Position numbers and translations under genes: made by a program. 64,000 nucleotides of DNA from the NCBI GenBank assembly GCA_035345875.1, contig DAORDH010000003.1:1-64000 (forward strand), given 5' to 3'. Positions 13,814-22,263 of this stretch are shown piece after piece. Below the pieces are notes generated by a model, which worked only from the letters and a program-made list of their open reading frames with translations, was not told the DNA's origin and did not search any database. The first letter of the stretch is position 1. Each line of letters begins with the position of its first letter. This DNA is from UBA2033 sp035345875 (GTDB taxonomy: Bacteria > Spirochaetota > Leptospiria > Leptospirales > Leptospiraceae).

Positions 13814-14999
13814 AGATTCTATTTTAAATGAAATTTTTGCGAACGATCCATTTGGGATACTCACTGTTAAACCCTTAGCTAGCCAAGCTCGCAATGAAGA
13901 TGAAAGACTCATTGCTTCTTTTCTAGAGATCTGTGATTTTTACGAAAAAAATAAACGCGAACCATTGCAAACAAATGGAATCCAAGAACACCAGCTCTAT
14001 ACACGTTTAAAAGGACTTAGAGAAAATCCAACCAAGGTAGAAATTTTAAAGAACCATGACAAATTCGGGTTACTCATGATTAAACCCAAAGAGTTTCATT
14101 CGTTAGACGACATCTTAAATGATGACTCAATGGGAATCTTAGATTCAAGTGCCGAAAGTATTTTTGAATTAATGAATGTAAAGAAACAAGACGAGCGAGC
14201 AAGCACAGATTTTGTTGCCAAGCGTAAAGTTTGCAAAGACTTTAAAAAATATGAAGCATTATTTAAAAATTGTCAGAATGATTTAAAAAATAAAAAAAGA
14301 AAGATCCTCAAATTCACACAAGAAAATTTAAGGGAAAAAGAATTCTATGTTCACAATGGAGTTCTTTTATTTTTAGAGTCAATTGATTCACAAGAAAAGA
14401 AACAAGAATTTAAAAGTGGAATAAGAGTTCGAAAAGATGGTCGCACGCGTATTATATTTGAAAATGGAACTGAATCGAATATGCTCTATCGTTCCCTTTA
14501 TAAAATCCTTTTAGCAAATAGACAAACAGTTTCTGAAAATATTGATAAAGTAAATGAAATCTTCACAGAGAAATTTAGCAATGTTACAGATGAAGACAAA
14601 GAATCAGGATACATTTATATTCTCAAATCCAAAAGCACAAAAAAAGAAATCCGAGAAATTCAAAATTTATATAAGATAGGCTATTCGACAGTAGCCGTTG
14701 AAGAGCGAATCAAAAACGCAGCAAAGGAACCTACCTACTTAATGGCTGAGGTTCATATTGTGATGACATACAAATGTTTTAACATGAACCCCCAAAAGCT
14801 AGAACATTTACTCCATACTTTTTTTGGAGAAGCTTGTCTTAATCTCGATGTGTTTGATGAAGCAGGAAATCGTCATACTCCTAGAGAGTGGTTTACTGCT
14901 CCACTTTCCGTCATTGAAGAAGTAATCCAGCTTACTTTAAGTGGAGAAATTCTAAACTATAGATATGATTCGACAAGGGAGGCAATTGTTAAAAAATGA
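13806..14999 (+). CDS. GIY-YIG nuclease family protein (T5orf172 domain)
   Basis: This 397-residue protein has a helical N-terminal part, a basic central segment, and a C-terminal GIY-YIG/T5orf172 domain. GYIYILKS (268-275) and YKIGYS (289-294) form the nuclease core, with Arg301 and a His-Thr-Phe helix (LEHLLHTFFGE) following. Such domains cut DNA and occur in homing, repair and restriction systems. It overlaps the helicase by 8 bases, so the two act together, probably as the effector arm of the degraded methylase locus. Its frame is intact. Confidence 0.75.
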   Translation: MDKDSILNEIFANDPFGILTVKPLASQARNEDERLIASFLEICDFYEKNKREPLQTNGIQEHQLYTRLKGLRENPTKVEILKNHDKFGLLMIKPKEFHSLDDILNDDSMGILDSSAESIFELMNVKKQDERASTDFVAKRKVCKDFKKYEALFKNCQNDLKNKKRKILKFTQENLREKEFYVHNGVLLFLESIDSQEKKQEFKSGIRVRKDGRTRIIFENGTESNMLYRSLYKILLANRQTVSENIDKVNEIFTEKFSNVTDEDKESGYIYILKSKSTKKEIREIQNLYKIGYSTVAVEERIKNAAKEPTYLMAEVHIVMTYKCFNMNPQKLEHLLHTFFGEACLNLDVFDEAGNRHTPREWFTAPLSVIEEVIQLTLSGEILNYRYDSTREAIVKK

Positions 15000-15080
15000 A
15001 CTTCTAAATCCGTCGAGGGTATGTAAAAAGTCGCTCTACGATCAGCTTTTACACAATCCCACTCAGCAGGACTAAATAGA

Positions 15081-16181
15081 ATGACAAAAATTAAAGAATT
15101 AAAACAAACTGCAGGCGAAAATTGGACAAACTGGAAATGGCATATGCAAAACCGACTCAACCATCCAGTAGATTTAAAAGAATATATCCAGATTTCGGTT
15201 GAAGAAGAAAAGATTTTTCAGGAAGCAGAGGAATTTTTTAGCTTTGGAGTAACTCCCTACTACTTATCTTTAATCAATCCAAATGATCTAAACTGTCCGA
15301 TCCGACTTCAGACAGTTCCAAGGTCAGGAGAATTAAGTAAGCATCCTCTCGAAAGAATAGATCCTTTAGGAGAAGAGGCGCATATGCCAGTCAAAGGGGT
15401 TACGCATCGTTATCCCGATAGAGCTCTTTGGTATCTCTCTCATAATTGTGCTGTATTTTGTAGATTTTGCACAAGAAAAAGAAAAGTGGGCGATAGTAGC
15501 AATACCCCCCGCTCAGAAGACTGGGAAAAAGCGCTCACCTATTTTCAAACACATTCTGAAATCAAAGAGGTTATCCTTTCTGGAGGAGATCCGCTTTCTT
15601 TATCTGACAATCAAATTGTCTTTATTCTAAAAGAATTAAAAAAGATTTCCCATATCAATCACATTCGAATTCATACTAGGTATCCTGTTACACTCCCGTT
15701 CAGAATTACAAAGGAACTTTGTAAAAGTCTTTCCGATTTTTTTCCATTATTTTTAGTGACTCATTTTAATTCGGCAGCTGAGTGCACACAAGAAGCAAGT
15801 CTTGCCATTAAAAATTTGATTACAATAGGAAATTTAACTGTCTTAAATCAATCTGTTCTTCTTAGGGGAGTAAATGATTCAAAGGAAAAACTATCCGAAT
15901 TAAACTATGCTTTAATTCGAATGGGGGTTAAGCCGTATTATCTCCACCAATGTGATGAAGTCTTCGGGAGTTCTCACTTTAGAGTTCCGATTGAGGAAGG
16001 AATTTCTCTCATGAAAGAGATTCGAGGCTATCATAGCGGGATTACAGTTCCTGTCTATGTTGCAGATCTAACCGGTGGTGGCGGCAAAGTTCCATTACCC
16101 ACTGACTACCTACAAAAAACAAACCTAGATTCTTATATTTTTAAAAATTTTAGAGGGGATGAGTTTGAGGTGAGTAAGTAG
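15081..16181 (+). CDS. Lysine 2,3-aminomutase-family radical SAM protein
   Basis: The 366-residue protein has the radical SAM cysteines C123, C127 and C130 (NCAVFCRFC), the VILSGGDPL loop and the PLP-Lys motif GGGGKVPL near residue 335. Both Asp residues that hold the lysine side chain in true lysine 2,3-aminomutases are present (QCDEVFGSSHFR and VADLTGGGGK). The EF-P modifying EpmB lacks the GGGGK form, so this looks like the free-lysine enzyme making beta-lysine. It is about 50 residues shorter than clostridial KamA. In bacteria beta-lysine feeds osmolyte or lysine fermentation routes; none is visible nearby. Confidence 0.75.
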   Translation: MTKIKELKQTAGENWTNWKWHMQNRLNHPVDLKEYIQISVEEEKIFQEAEEFFSFGVTPYYLSLINPNDLNCPIRLQTVPRSGELSKHPLERIDPLGEEAHMPVKGVTHRYPDRALWYLSHNCAVFCRFCTRKRKVGDSSNTPRSEDWEKALTYFQTHSEIKEVILSGGDPLSLSDNQIVFILKELKKISHINHIRIHTRYPVTLPFRITKELCKSLSDFFPLFLVTHFNSAAECTQEASLAIKNLITIGNLTVLNQSVLLRGVNDSKEKLSELNYALIRMGVKPYYLHQCDEVFGSSHFRVPIEEGISLMKEIRGYHSGITVPVYVADLTGGGGKVPLPTDYLQKTNLDSYIFKNFRGDEFEVSK

Positions 16182-16182
16182 A

Positions 16183-16263
16183 CTAAACTGCTATAGCGGA
16201 TTTCTTATTATGAAACTCTTCTTCCCGAATCATATCGGCAAGTTTTCCGCCTGTCGTCTGCAT
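16183..16263 (-). other. Short ORF in frame after the 16264 gene stop
   Basis: On the minus strand the ATG at 16263 follows the TAG of the 164-aa gene without a gap and in the same frame, encoding 26 residues (MQTTGGKLADMIREEEFHNK and six more) up to a TAG. It could be the original C-terminus of that protein, separated by one stop codon, or a chance small ORF. I cannot decide between these. Confidence 0.25.
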
Positions 16264-16758
16264 CTAAGATCTTGTTTCTTCTGAGATCAAAAAGGATTCG
16301 TATCCGTATCCTTTTAACTTTACATTTTTAAAATTCTTCTTTACCCATTTAAACAATCCAGATGCGAATTCTAAAAATGCTTCTGACTTTTTTACTAATT
16401 GATTTTCTGAATTATAGAAATGAGTAGTATAATAAAGTCTTCCGCGTGGCATAACTAGATTTTTCTCCCATTTAGCAGGATTCCAATATTCAACTACAGG
16501 AGAAGTCGTTTCATTAATAATATGAATGCCTGATTTTGTTTTTGAATTGACTAACTCAGATTCATCTTCTGGAAGAAAAATAAATTTTTTGGAAGAAGAT
16601 GCATCATCAAGTTTATTTGCTAATTGAATTTGCTCATTTTTTAAAGTATCAGAAACAATTTTATATTTATTTTCTAATAAGTAGAATTCTAATTCGGAAA
16701 TGTCTTTTTTAGTTAGATAAAAATTTGAACCATTCACCTTGTTGGCATTGATTTGCAT
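16264..16758 (-). CDS. Hypothetical protein, 164 aa
   Basis: This soluble protein has a helical N-terminal half (LTKKDISELEFYLLENKY). Its C-terminal half is rich in aromatic residues (EYWNPAKWEKN, RGRLYYTTHFYN, FKWVKKNFKNVKLKGYGY) and looks like a compact beta-helix domain. No signal peptide or family is recognised. It converges with kamA. The aromatic pattern resembles small immunity or phage-defence proteins, but that is only an impression. Confidence 0.5.
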   Translation of the reverse strand: MQINANKVNGSNFYLTKKDISELEFYLLENKYKIVSDTLKNEQIQLANKLDDASSSKKFIFLPEDESELVNSKTKSGIHIINETTSPVVEYWNPAKWEKNLVMPRGRLYYTTHFYNSENQLVKKSEAFLEFASGLFKWVKKNFKNVKLKGYGYESFLISEETRS

Positions 16759-16832
16759 TCCTAGTTATAGTTATCCGCAAATCTGATTGGTCTACAATTT
16801 CAAATCCAAACTTCTCACGATTTATACTTTTA

Positions 16833-16961
16833 ATGGAACTGTCATTAGTTGAGACTTTTATAAATTTATTATCTTGGGAGTTAATTTTAGGAATGTCTTT
16901 GTGGAAATATTTGATTGCAAAACAACTTGGCGTAGAACTAAAAGATTTATTTAATTTTTAA
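16833..16961 (+). pseudogene. Possible remnant of an Xre-type regulator
   Basis: A 42-residue frame ends in WKYLIAKQLGVELKDLFNF, which closely resembles the last helix of Xre/Cro-type HTH domains (IAKxLGVxxxDLF). The upstream part of such a domain is missing. It is probably a decayed gene fragment; no promoter or ribosome site is evident. Confidence 0.25.
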
Positions 16962-17019
16962 AAACACCGCCTATTGTCACTTGATTCATCATAATTTAAA
17001 ACTAACTCAAGCGAAATCT

Positions 17020-17134
17020 TATACCAAACGTCAAAAGAAAAGTCCCATTCTAAAAATAAAAAAGTGGGTTTGGTATATACCAAATGCTAGTGGATCAAAA
17101 TTCTTCTGGGAAATTACTTTTGTCATTTGGTATA
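17020..17134. repeat. Nested palindromes built on TTTGGTATA
   Basis: Outer arms TATACCAAACGTCAAAAG (17020-17037) and CTTTTGTCATTTGGTATA (17117-17134) are imperfect inverted repeats. Between them is a perfect 16-base palindrome TTTGGTATATACCAAA (17069-17084). TTTGGTATA also recurs near 20765 and 20863. It may be a small non-autonomous element; the 83-residue ORF across it is not credible. Confidence 0.6.
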
Positions 17135-17193
17135 TAAGTGAATTTGTAGTAACCGTTCTCATACTTCCATCATTTAACACCCAATACAAATCC

Positions 17194-17232
17194 TATCGGT
17201 GTTCATCGTCTTCATCGGTGGTAATCTTTTAA
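17194..17232. repeat. ATCGGTG-type dispersed repeat, partial copy
   Basis: About 39 bases (CTATCGGTGTTCATCG..CATCGGTGGTAATCTTTTAAA) match the right end of the hairpin repeat family seen at 8938-9200 and 23770. It lies just after the vapC stop. No left partner is visible, so it is a half element. Confidence 0.6.
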
Positions 17233-17236
17233 ACCC

Positions 17237-17623
17237 CTACCACACCGCAATCTTAGGAAATAATTTCAAAAGCCTACGATCTCTCGTAAGAAGTTTTAAT
17301 CGATACGCGGTAGAGGTTGCAACAATGATTCTATCAAATGGATCTCGGTGAGAATCGAGCTTAACACTTTCAATGAGAGCGGGTCTGTCAAAGGCTATAA
17401 TTTTTAAATTGGGAGTGCTGTCGATGTAGGCAAATAAATCGCCTATCGCCATTTCTAGGCGACCAATTTCAACAAGATATTGAATTTCTAAAATAGACAT
17501 TGCAGAGACAAAAAAATTATTTTCTGGTTTTTGTAGAATTTTTAAAACTTTTTTAGATAGAGATTTTTCGTCGAGAAGCCAAAAGATTAAAGTATGTGTA
17601 TCCAGTAGATAATCTGTTTCCAT
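17237..17623 (-). CDS. VapC-type PIN-domain ribonuclease toxin
   Basis: The 128-residue protein is a PIN domain: YLLDTHTLIFWLL with Asp8, an SAMSILEIQYL segment with the second acidic residue, DSHRDPFDRIIVATS with the paired Asp, and LLTRDRRLLK. PIN toxins cut tRNA or rRNA when the antitoxin is lost. It lies downstream of a Phd-type antitoxin gene but is separated from it by 165 bases that contain a dispersed repeat. Most such pairs overlap, so the spacing is unusual. Confidence 0.85.
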   Translation of the reverse strand: METDYLLDTHTLIFWLLDEKSLSKKVLKILQKPENNFFVSAMSILEIQYLVEIGRLEMAIGDLFAYIDSTPNLKIIAFDRPALIESVKLDSHRDPFDRIIVATSTAYRLKLLTRDRRLLKLFPKIAVW

Positions 17624-17669
17624 TTAATTATCTCGCCTTAAACAATGTGAGCCATCTGTTCGCTTGATA

Positions 17670-17733
17670 TTTGCTCCTAGCGGAGGACTTGCCGCCGCAG
17701 GCTATTGATTTTATTATTCCATTGTCTATTGTC
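17670..17733. repeat. Dispersed repeat (GCTCCTAGCGGAG type), copy 2
   Basis: This 64-base stretch is strongly similar to 8158-8221 and includes the same short hairpin. It sits between the antitoxin and toxin genes, which suggests insertion into a formerly compact operon. Confidence 0.65.
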
Positions 17734-17788
17734 TCAAGAATCATCGTTATCTTTCATTTGCCAAACTCATATATTTGTGTATGATCAA

Positions 17789-18037
17789 TCATTTCGGTAG
17801 AATGATATAATCAGCCAATAGTTTATCTGCTTCCTCTAGATTGCCTAGAATTCTGCCTTTGATTTTTTGAGAACCAGTAATCGTCTTAGACGAATGTTTA
17901 AGTCGCTCTAATTGTTTCTCTGAGATGATATATAAATTCTCTTCCCGAGTTTTTATACATACAGTCTCCCCTCTTTTCACAGTATCGAGTGTAGTAAAGA
18001 GATTATTTCGTAATTCGGTTGGGGTATAGAGAATCAT
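17789..18037 (-). CDS. Phd/YefM-type antitoxin
   Basis: This 82-residue protein begins ILYTPTELRNNLFTTLDTVK, followed by RGETVCIKTREENLYIISEKQ. This is the N-terminal DNA-binding fold of Phd/YefM antitoxins. The C-terminal tail (ILGNLEEADKLLADY) would be the toxin-binding helix. It precedes the PIN toxin gene on the same strand and most likely neutralises it and represses the operon. Confidence 0.75.
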   Translation of the reverse strand: MILYTPTELRNNLFTTLDTVKRGETVCIKTREENLYIISEKQLERLKHSSKTITGSQKIKGRILGNLEEADKLLADYIILPK

Positions 18038-18182
18038 ACGTACAGGAAACTATGTACTTTCACTATTGTCAAATATTTTACTAAAGAATATCAAAATAAT
18101 AGAAGTTTTACGCACTTGTAGTAAGGTGATTTTAAAAGGATTCCTATTGACTTATAAACTTATGAATCTCCAATAGAATCAA

Positions 18183-19394
18183 ATGAAATATATACTATTG
18201 ATTTTTTTACTCGCCACAACCATTTACTCAGAAAGTATTTTTGATAAGCTAGGAGGAGCATCCTCTAAAAATCCAAAAGACTTTTACACTAACGCAAGTC
18301 CAAGAGCAATAGAACTCGTGAACAAAAGCTTAAAAGGAATTGATTCTGGAAACTTAGTCGACTATCATACACATATTGTTGGAATTGAGGAAGAGAAAAA
18401 TGGAACTTTTATTAATCCAAAAATGCGTTCATGGCTTCATCTAAAAGAATATTTTAGATTTAAGATTTATCTAAGTGCACTTAAGATAAAAAGTATTTTC
18501 AATGCAGATAGAGAAGCAGTCGAGCGGCTAACAAGTCTTATTCAGAATATCAATGGTCATGGGAAATACCATTTACTTGCGATTGATAAATATTACAATG
18601 AAGATGGTTCTGTAAATTTAAATAGAACCGAGTTCTATGTTCCAAATGAATATGTTTTCAAACTTTGTAGGGAATTTCCAAACCTTTTTATTCCTACTAT
18701 ATCGGTTCATCCTTATAGGAAGGACGCAATAGAAGAACTAGAGAAATGGAACAAAGAAGGAGTTCGATTTATAAAATGGATTCCTAATTCACAGGGAATC
18801 GATCCCTCGAATCCTAAACTAGAATCTTTTTACAAGAAATTGATTCAACTCAATATGATACTTCTTTCCCATGCAGGAGAAGAAAAAGCAGTAGATGCAG
18901 AAGAAGATCAGAAATTTGGAAACCCACTTTTGCTTCGTTATCCTCTTGGTCTAGGGGTAAAAATTATTATAGCTCATTGCGGAAGCTTAGGAACTAACGT
19001 AGATTTAGAAAGCCCAGATAAGAAGCTTGTGGATAATTTTGATTTATTCATGCGTCTAATGGAGGATCCAAAGTATCAAAAAAATCTATTCTCAGATATT
19101 TCCGCAGTAATTCAATTCAACCGTGATAAAAAAGTTCTAGAGACACTACTCTTTAGGAAAGATTTACATACAAGGCTTGTTCATGGAAGTGATTATCCAT
19201 TACCCGCAGTCAATCTTGTCATTCGCTTGAATCGATTAAAAGATTTTGGGTTTCTCTCCTCAGATGAAATAGAGCCACTGAAAGAAATCTATGACTATAA
19301 TCCTATCCTCTTCGAGCTTGTTGTAAAAAGAACAGTGCAATGGAAAGGAAATAAATTTTCAGATTCTATTTTTTTGAAAAATACCAACTTGTGA
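18183..19394 (+). CDS. Exported amidohydrolase-family protein
   Basis: The 403-residue product has a signal peptide (MKYILLIFLLATTIYSES). Its TIM-barrel amidohydrolase core carries DYHTH near residue 60, SVHPYR, RFIKWIPNSQG, a SHAGEE loop, IAHCGS, and a final HGSDYPLP. The His pair and the Asp of GSD are the metal ligands expected of PF04909-type hydrolases or decarboxylases. The substrate is unknown. It is monocistronic, facing away from the antitoxin gene. A periplasmic location is inferred from the signal peptide. Confidence 0.7.
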   Translation: MKYILLIFLLATTIYSESIFDKLGGASSKNPKDFYTNASPRAIELVNKSLKGIDSGNLVDYHTHIVGIEEEKNGTFINPKMRSWLHLKEYFRFKIYLSALKIKSIFNADREAVERLTSLIQNINGHGKYHLLAIDKYYNEDGSVNLNRTEFYVPNEYVFKLCREFPNLFIPTISVHPYRKDAIEELEKWNKEGVRFIKWIPNSQGIDPSNPKLESFYKKLIQLNMILLSHAGEEKAVDAEEDQKFGNPLLLRYPLGLGVKIIIAHCGSLGTNVDLESPDKKLVDNFDLFMRLMEDPKYQKNLFSDISAVIQFNRDKKVLETLLFRKDLHTRLVHGSDYPLPAVNLVIRLNRLKDFGFLSSDEIEPLKEIYDYNPILFELVVKRTVQWKGNKFSDSIFLKNTNL

Positions 19395-19456
19395 CTTTTT
19401 TAACATATATCGTAAAAAAAGCATGACTTATTTCTGATTAGGGCTAAAATAGTCAC

Positions 19457-20590
19457 ATGAGTCAAGCAAGATACTTGGAAAAGCCAATTAGCGATGATTT
19501 AGAAACCAAAATGGTGTTAATTGCAGGACCGAGACAGGTGGGGAAGACATCTCTTTCCCTCCGAATTGGCGGAAAATCTGGTTACTTAAATTGGGATATC
19601 CCTGAGCATAGAGATAAAATTTTACAGAGAGAATTTCCCCCTATTAAAAATATTTTAATACTCGATGAAATTCATAAGAATCGAAGCTGGCGTGAATTAT
19701 TAAAATCACTAACAGATGATCCCATCTTTAAAAGGAAAATTCTAGTTACAGGCTCTGCTAAATTAGATGCCTATCGAAGAGGTGGCGATTCTTTACAAGG
19801 TAGATATTTTTTTCATAGAATGCATCCTTTTTCTGGAGATGAATTGAATTTCACAAATCAATCAGATTGGCAACAATTATTAACGATAGGCGGTTTTCCT
19901 GAGCCATTTTTAAATGGAGAAAAAAGTTTTTCGAGTAGATAGTCTAGATTATACAGGGTAAGATTAGTAGAAGAAGAAATTCGTAGCCTAGAAAATATAA
20001 TTGATCTCGCTAAATTAGAATTACTTGGAATTCGCCTACCGCATCTTGTAGGAAGTCCATTATCGTTAAATAGCTTAAAGGAGGATCTAGGTGTATCACA
20101 TCAAACGATTGATAGATGGTTGCATGTGTTGGATAATGTTTACTATACCTATCGCATACCTCCGCTTAATGTTAATCCCTTACGCTCCGTAAAGAAAGAA
20201 CAGAAGCTATATCTTTGGAATTGGTCATTGCCACAAGAAGATTCAATTCGGTTTGAAAATATGGTCGCCGGTCATTTACTAAAATGGGTGCATCGAAGAC
20301 AAGATGGATTTGGAGAAGAATGGGGGCTACGTTATTTCAAAGATACAACAGGAAGAGAAGTTGATTTTATTTTAATGCTAGATGAAATTCCAAAGTTGCT
20401 ATTAGAAACCAAATTTTCAGATGTTGATATTCACCCTCCTTTAAAATATCTTAAAGAAAGACTTCCAATTACAGAAACCTGGCAAGTATATTTCAAAGGG
20501 AAAAAAGACTACGAAACGCCTAATAAAATTCGGGTGAGTTCGTTTTCAAATTTTTGGAAAGAATGGTTAGAGCGTTATCCGATGTTTTAA
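19457..20590 (+). pseudogene. DUF4143-type AAA ATPase with in-frame stop
   Basis: The frame encodes an AAA ATPase with Walker A AGPRQVGKTS, Walker B ILILDEIHKNRSW, and the GSAKLDAYRRGGDSLQGRYF sensor segment. The C-terminal part has GREVDFILMLDEIPKLLLE, the DUF4143/PD-(D/E)XK-like region. A TAG at 19940-19942 interrupts the same frame where homologues usually have a Trp (RWSR-type segment), and the downstream frame continues without a shift to 20590. The gene is therefore broken by one nonsense change. These ATPases are common in mobile or toxin-antitoxin contexts; the role is not known. The gap 20591-20937 holds only TTTGGTATA-type repeats. Confidence 0.8.
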
Positions 20591-20937
20591 CCAATCATTT
20601 TTATATGAATTCCAAACAAATAGTTTTAAAATTTCAAAAATCATTTTTTGGAAAACCAATAGCCACTTATTTTATAAAATCTGAATCTACTTTCTACTTT
20701 AAAAATATGCCCCAAATGAAATCGAATCGAATATAATTTCAGGCAAGGATTTTATTTCAGTAGCATTTGGTATACTGCCTATATAAACGTCTGGGAACAC
20801 TAAAGAGGTATTTAGACCAAACGCACCTTTTTGTTTTTAAATTCCAATTTTAATCTAATGGTTTGGTATAAATCAGTTTACAGAATCAATATTATTATGA
20901 ATCCTTTGAAAGAGAATACCAACTGAAAGGTCATATC

Positions 20938-22071
20938 TTGGAAAACAAAGTCTCCAACTTAGCTAGAAGAATTCAAAATCACTTAAAAAATCTTCGAAGC
21001 ATTTCGAAGGAAAAAAGAGAATTGTTCTCTGCTGATAGACCTGTTTGCACTGAAATCAGAAGAGCTAGTCTTGATCAAAACTTAACTGATAAATTAATTA
21101 TCTTTTTAAGAGGAACTGGTTGTTCTGCCATTGATCAAAATGGAGGATGCACATTTTGCGGATTTTATACTGCAACGAATCATGGGATCAAATTGAATCG
21201 TGAAAATTTTTTGAATCAATTACAATATGCCTTTGAAGTCCATAAAAAAGAAATAAATCAATTTCGTATCATCAGTCTTTATAATGACGGAAGTATGCTT
21301 TCAGAACATGAAATTAATTTAGATGTAACTTTGGAAATGATAGAATCTCTTTCTAAATTCGAAAATTTAAAATTGATAACAATTGAATCTAAACTACAAG
21401 ATATAACAGAAGATAAAATTTTAAAATTAAAAAATGCTACAAATAAAAAATTAGAAATTTCCTTTGGTTTTGAATCCTCAGATCCAATGATTCGAAGACT
21501 TTGTATAAATAAAAATTTCACAAATGATAAAGTAGTCAGCACGATTCAAAATTTGATTTCTCACGATGTAAATCCAACTTCACTTATCATGGTAAAACCA
21601 CCTTTTCTTACAGAAAGAGAAGCGATAGACGACGTAGTTAAGAGTTTAGTTTTTTTAGAAAATACACAAGTAGACCGAATTGATATAGAACTTCCTACTG
21701 TAGAGGAATTTACACTTACACATGAGCTTTGGGAGAAAGGACTCTATCAACCGATTATGCTTTGGTCTGCAATCGAGATACTTAGACAAAAGGATTTACT
21801 CAATCTAAAGAAGCAAATCTATATTAGCCCTCCCAATTATACAGTGCAAGCATTAGCCTATTCTTCCAATTGTCCAAAATGTGATGATAAAATTTCCAAA
21901 CTGTTTATGGAATACAATAAGAAAAATGATTTCTCTGTCTTTGAAAATCTCAAATGTGAATGCAAATCAGAATGGAATCAACGTTTTAAATTGAGTGAGA
22001 TTGAAATATTACCGATAGTCGATAGAGTTGAAAAGATAATGAATCTATTAGAAAATAAACCAACTTTTTAG
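20938..22071 (+). CDS. Radical SAM protein of the archaeosine-synthase (RaSEA) type
   Basis: The TTG at 20938 follows GAAAGG and gives 377 residues. C62, C71 and C74 (GCSAIDQNGGCTFCGF) form the radical SAM cluster site with the C-x8-C-x2-C spacing of the Elp3-like/TIGR01210 group. A second cysteine set (NCPKCD and KCECKS) near the C-terminus may bind zinc. Archaeal RaSEA converts lysine-modified preQ0 in tRNA to archaeosine. Bacterial relatives are little studied. QueA of the queuosine pathway is elsewhere in this window. The substrate is therefore open. Confidence 0.65.
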   Translation: MENKVSNLARRIQNHLKNLRSISKEKRELFSADRPVCTEIRRASLDQNLTDKLIIFLRGTGCSAIDQNGGCTFCGFYTATNHGIKLNRENFLNQLQYAFEVHKKEINQFRIISLYNDGSMLSEHEINLDVTLEMIESLSKFENLKLITIESKLQDITEDKILKLKNATNKKLEISFGFESSDPMIRRLCINKNFTNDKVVSTIQNLISHDVNPTSLIMVKPPFLTEREAIDDVVKSLVFLENTQVDRIDIELPTVEEFTLTHELWEKGLYQPIMLWSAIEILRQKDLLNLKKQIYISPPNYTVQALAYSSNCPKCDDKISKLFMEYNKKNDFSVFENLKCECKSEWNQRFKLSEIEILPIVDRVEKIMNLLENKPTF

Positions 22072-22110
22072 TTATTGTAATTTCCGATAGAAGATTTCGG
22101 AAATGAGATT

Positions 22111-22251
22111 TTACTTCCCGAATGAAAAAATAATTTTATTTCCATTTGGATCTAAAATAGATGCAGTCCCGTCCCTATTTTGAAATAATTCTTTTTGATA
22201 AATCATATTTTGCCCTTGAAAATTTGCAATTAGATTAGAGACTGGAATCAT
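22111..22251 (-). pseudogene. VOC/glyoxalase-family C-terminal fragment
   Basis: A 46-residue minus-strand frame ends in NRDGTASILDPNGNKIIFSF, which is typical of the last strand of vicinal-oxygen-chelate (glyoxalase/bleomycin-resistance) proteins. The N-terminal three quarters are missing. It is probably a decayed fragment between two live genes. Confidence 0.45.
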
Positions 22252-22263
22252 TTAGGAGGGGAA

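Noticed and set aside
15000..15080. tRNA gene upstream of the aminomutase
   Set aside because: Short inverted segments are present but no cloverleaf, T-loop or CCA-adjacent stem could be traced.
15081..16181. EpmB (EF-P beta-lysylation enzyme) for the KamA-family gene
   Set aside because: It has the GGGGK motif and both lysine-binding Asp residues typical of free-lysine aminomutases.
16981..17232. Plus-strand ORF of 83 codons
   Set aside because: It reads across nested palindromic repeats and has no ribosome site or recognisable domain.
19457..20590. Two separate genes for the ATPase halves
   Set aside because: Both halves lie in one frame separated by a single TAG, so a single broken gene is simpler.
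20554..20736. Plus-strand ORF of 60 codons after the ATPase pseudogene
   Set aside because: It overlaps the pseudogene end in another frame, with low-complexity AT-rich sequence and no family.
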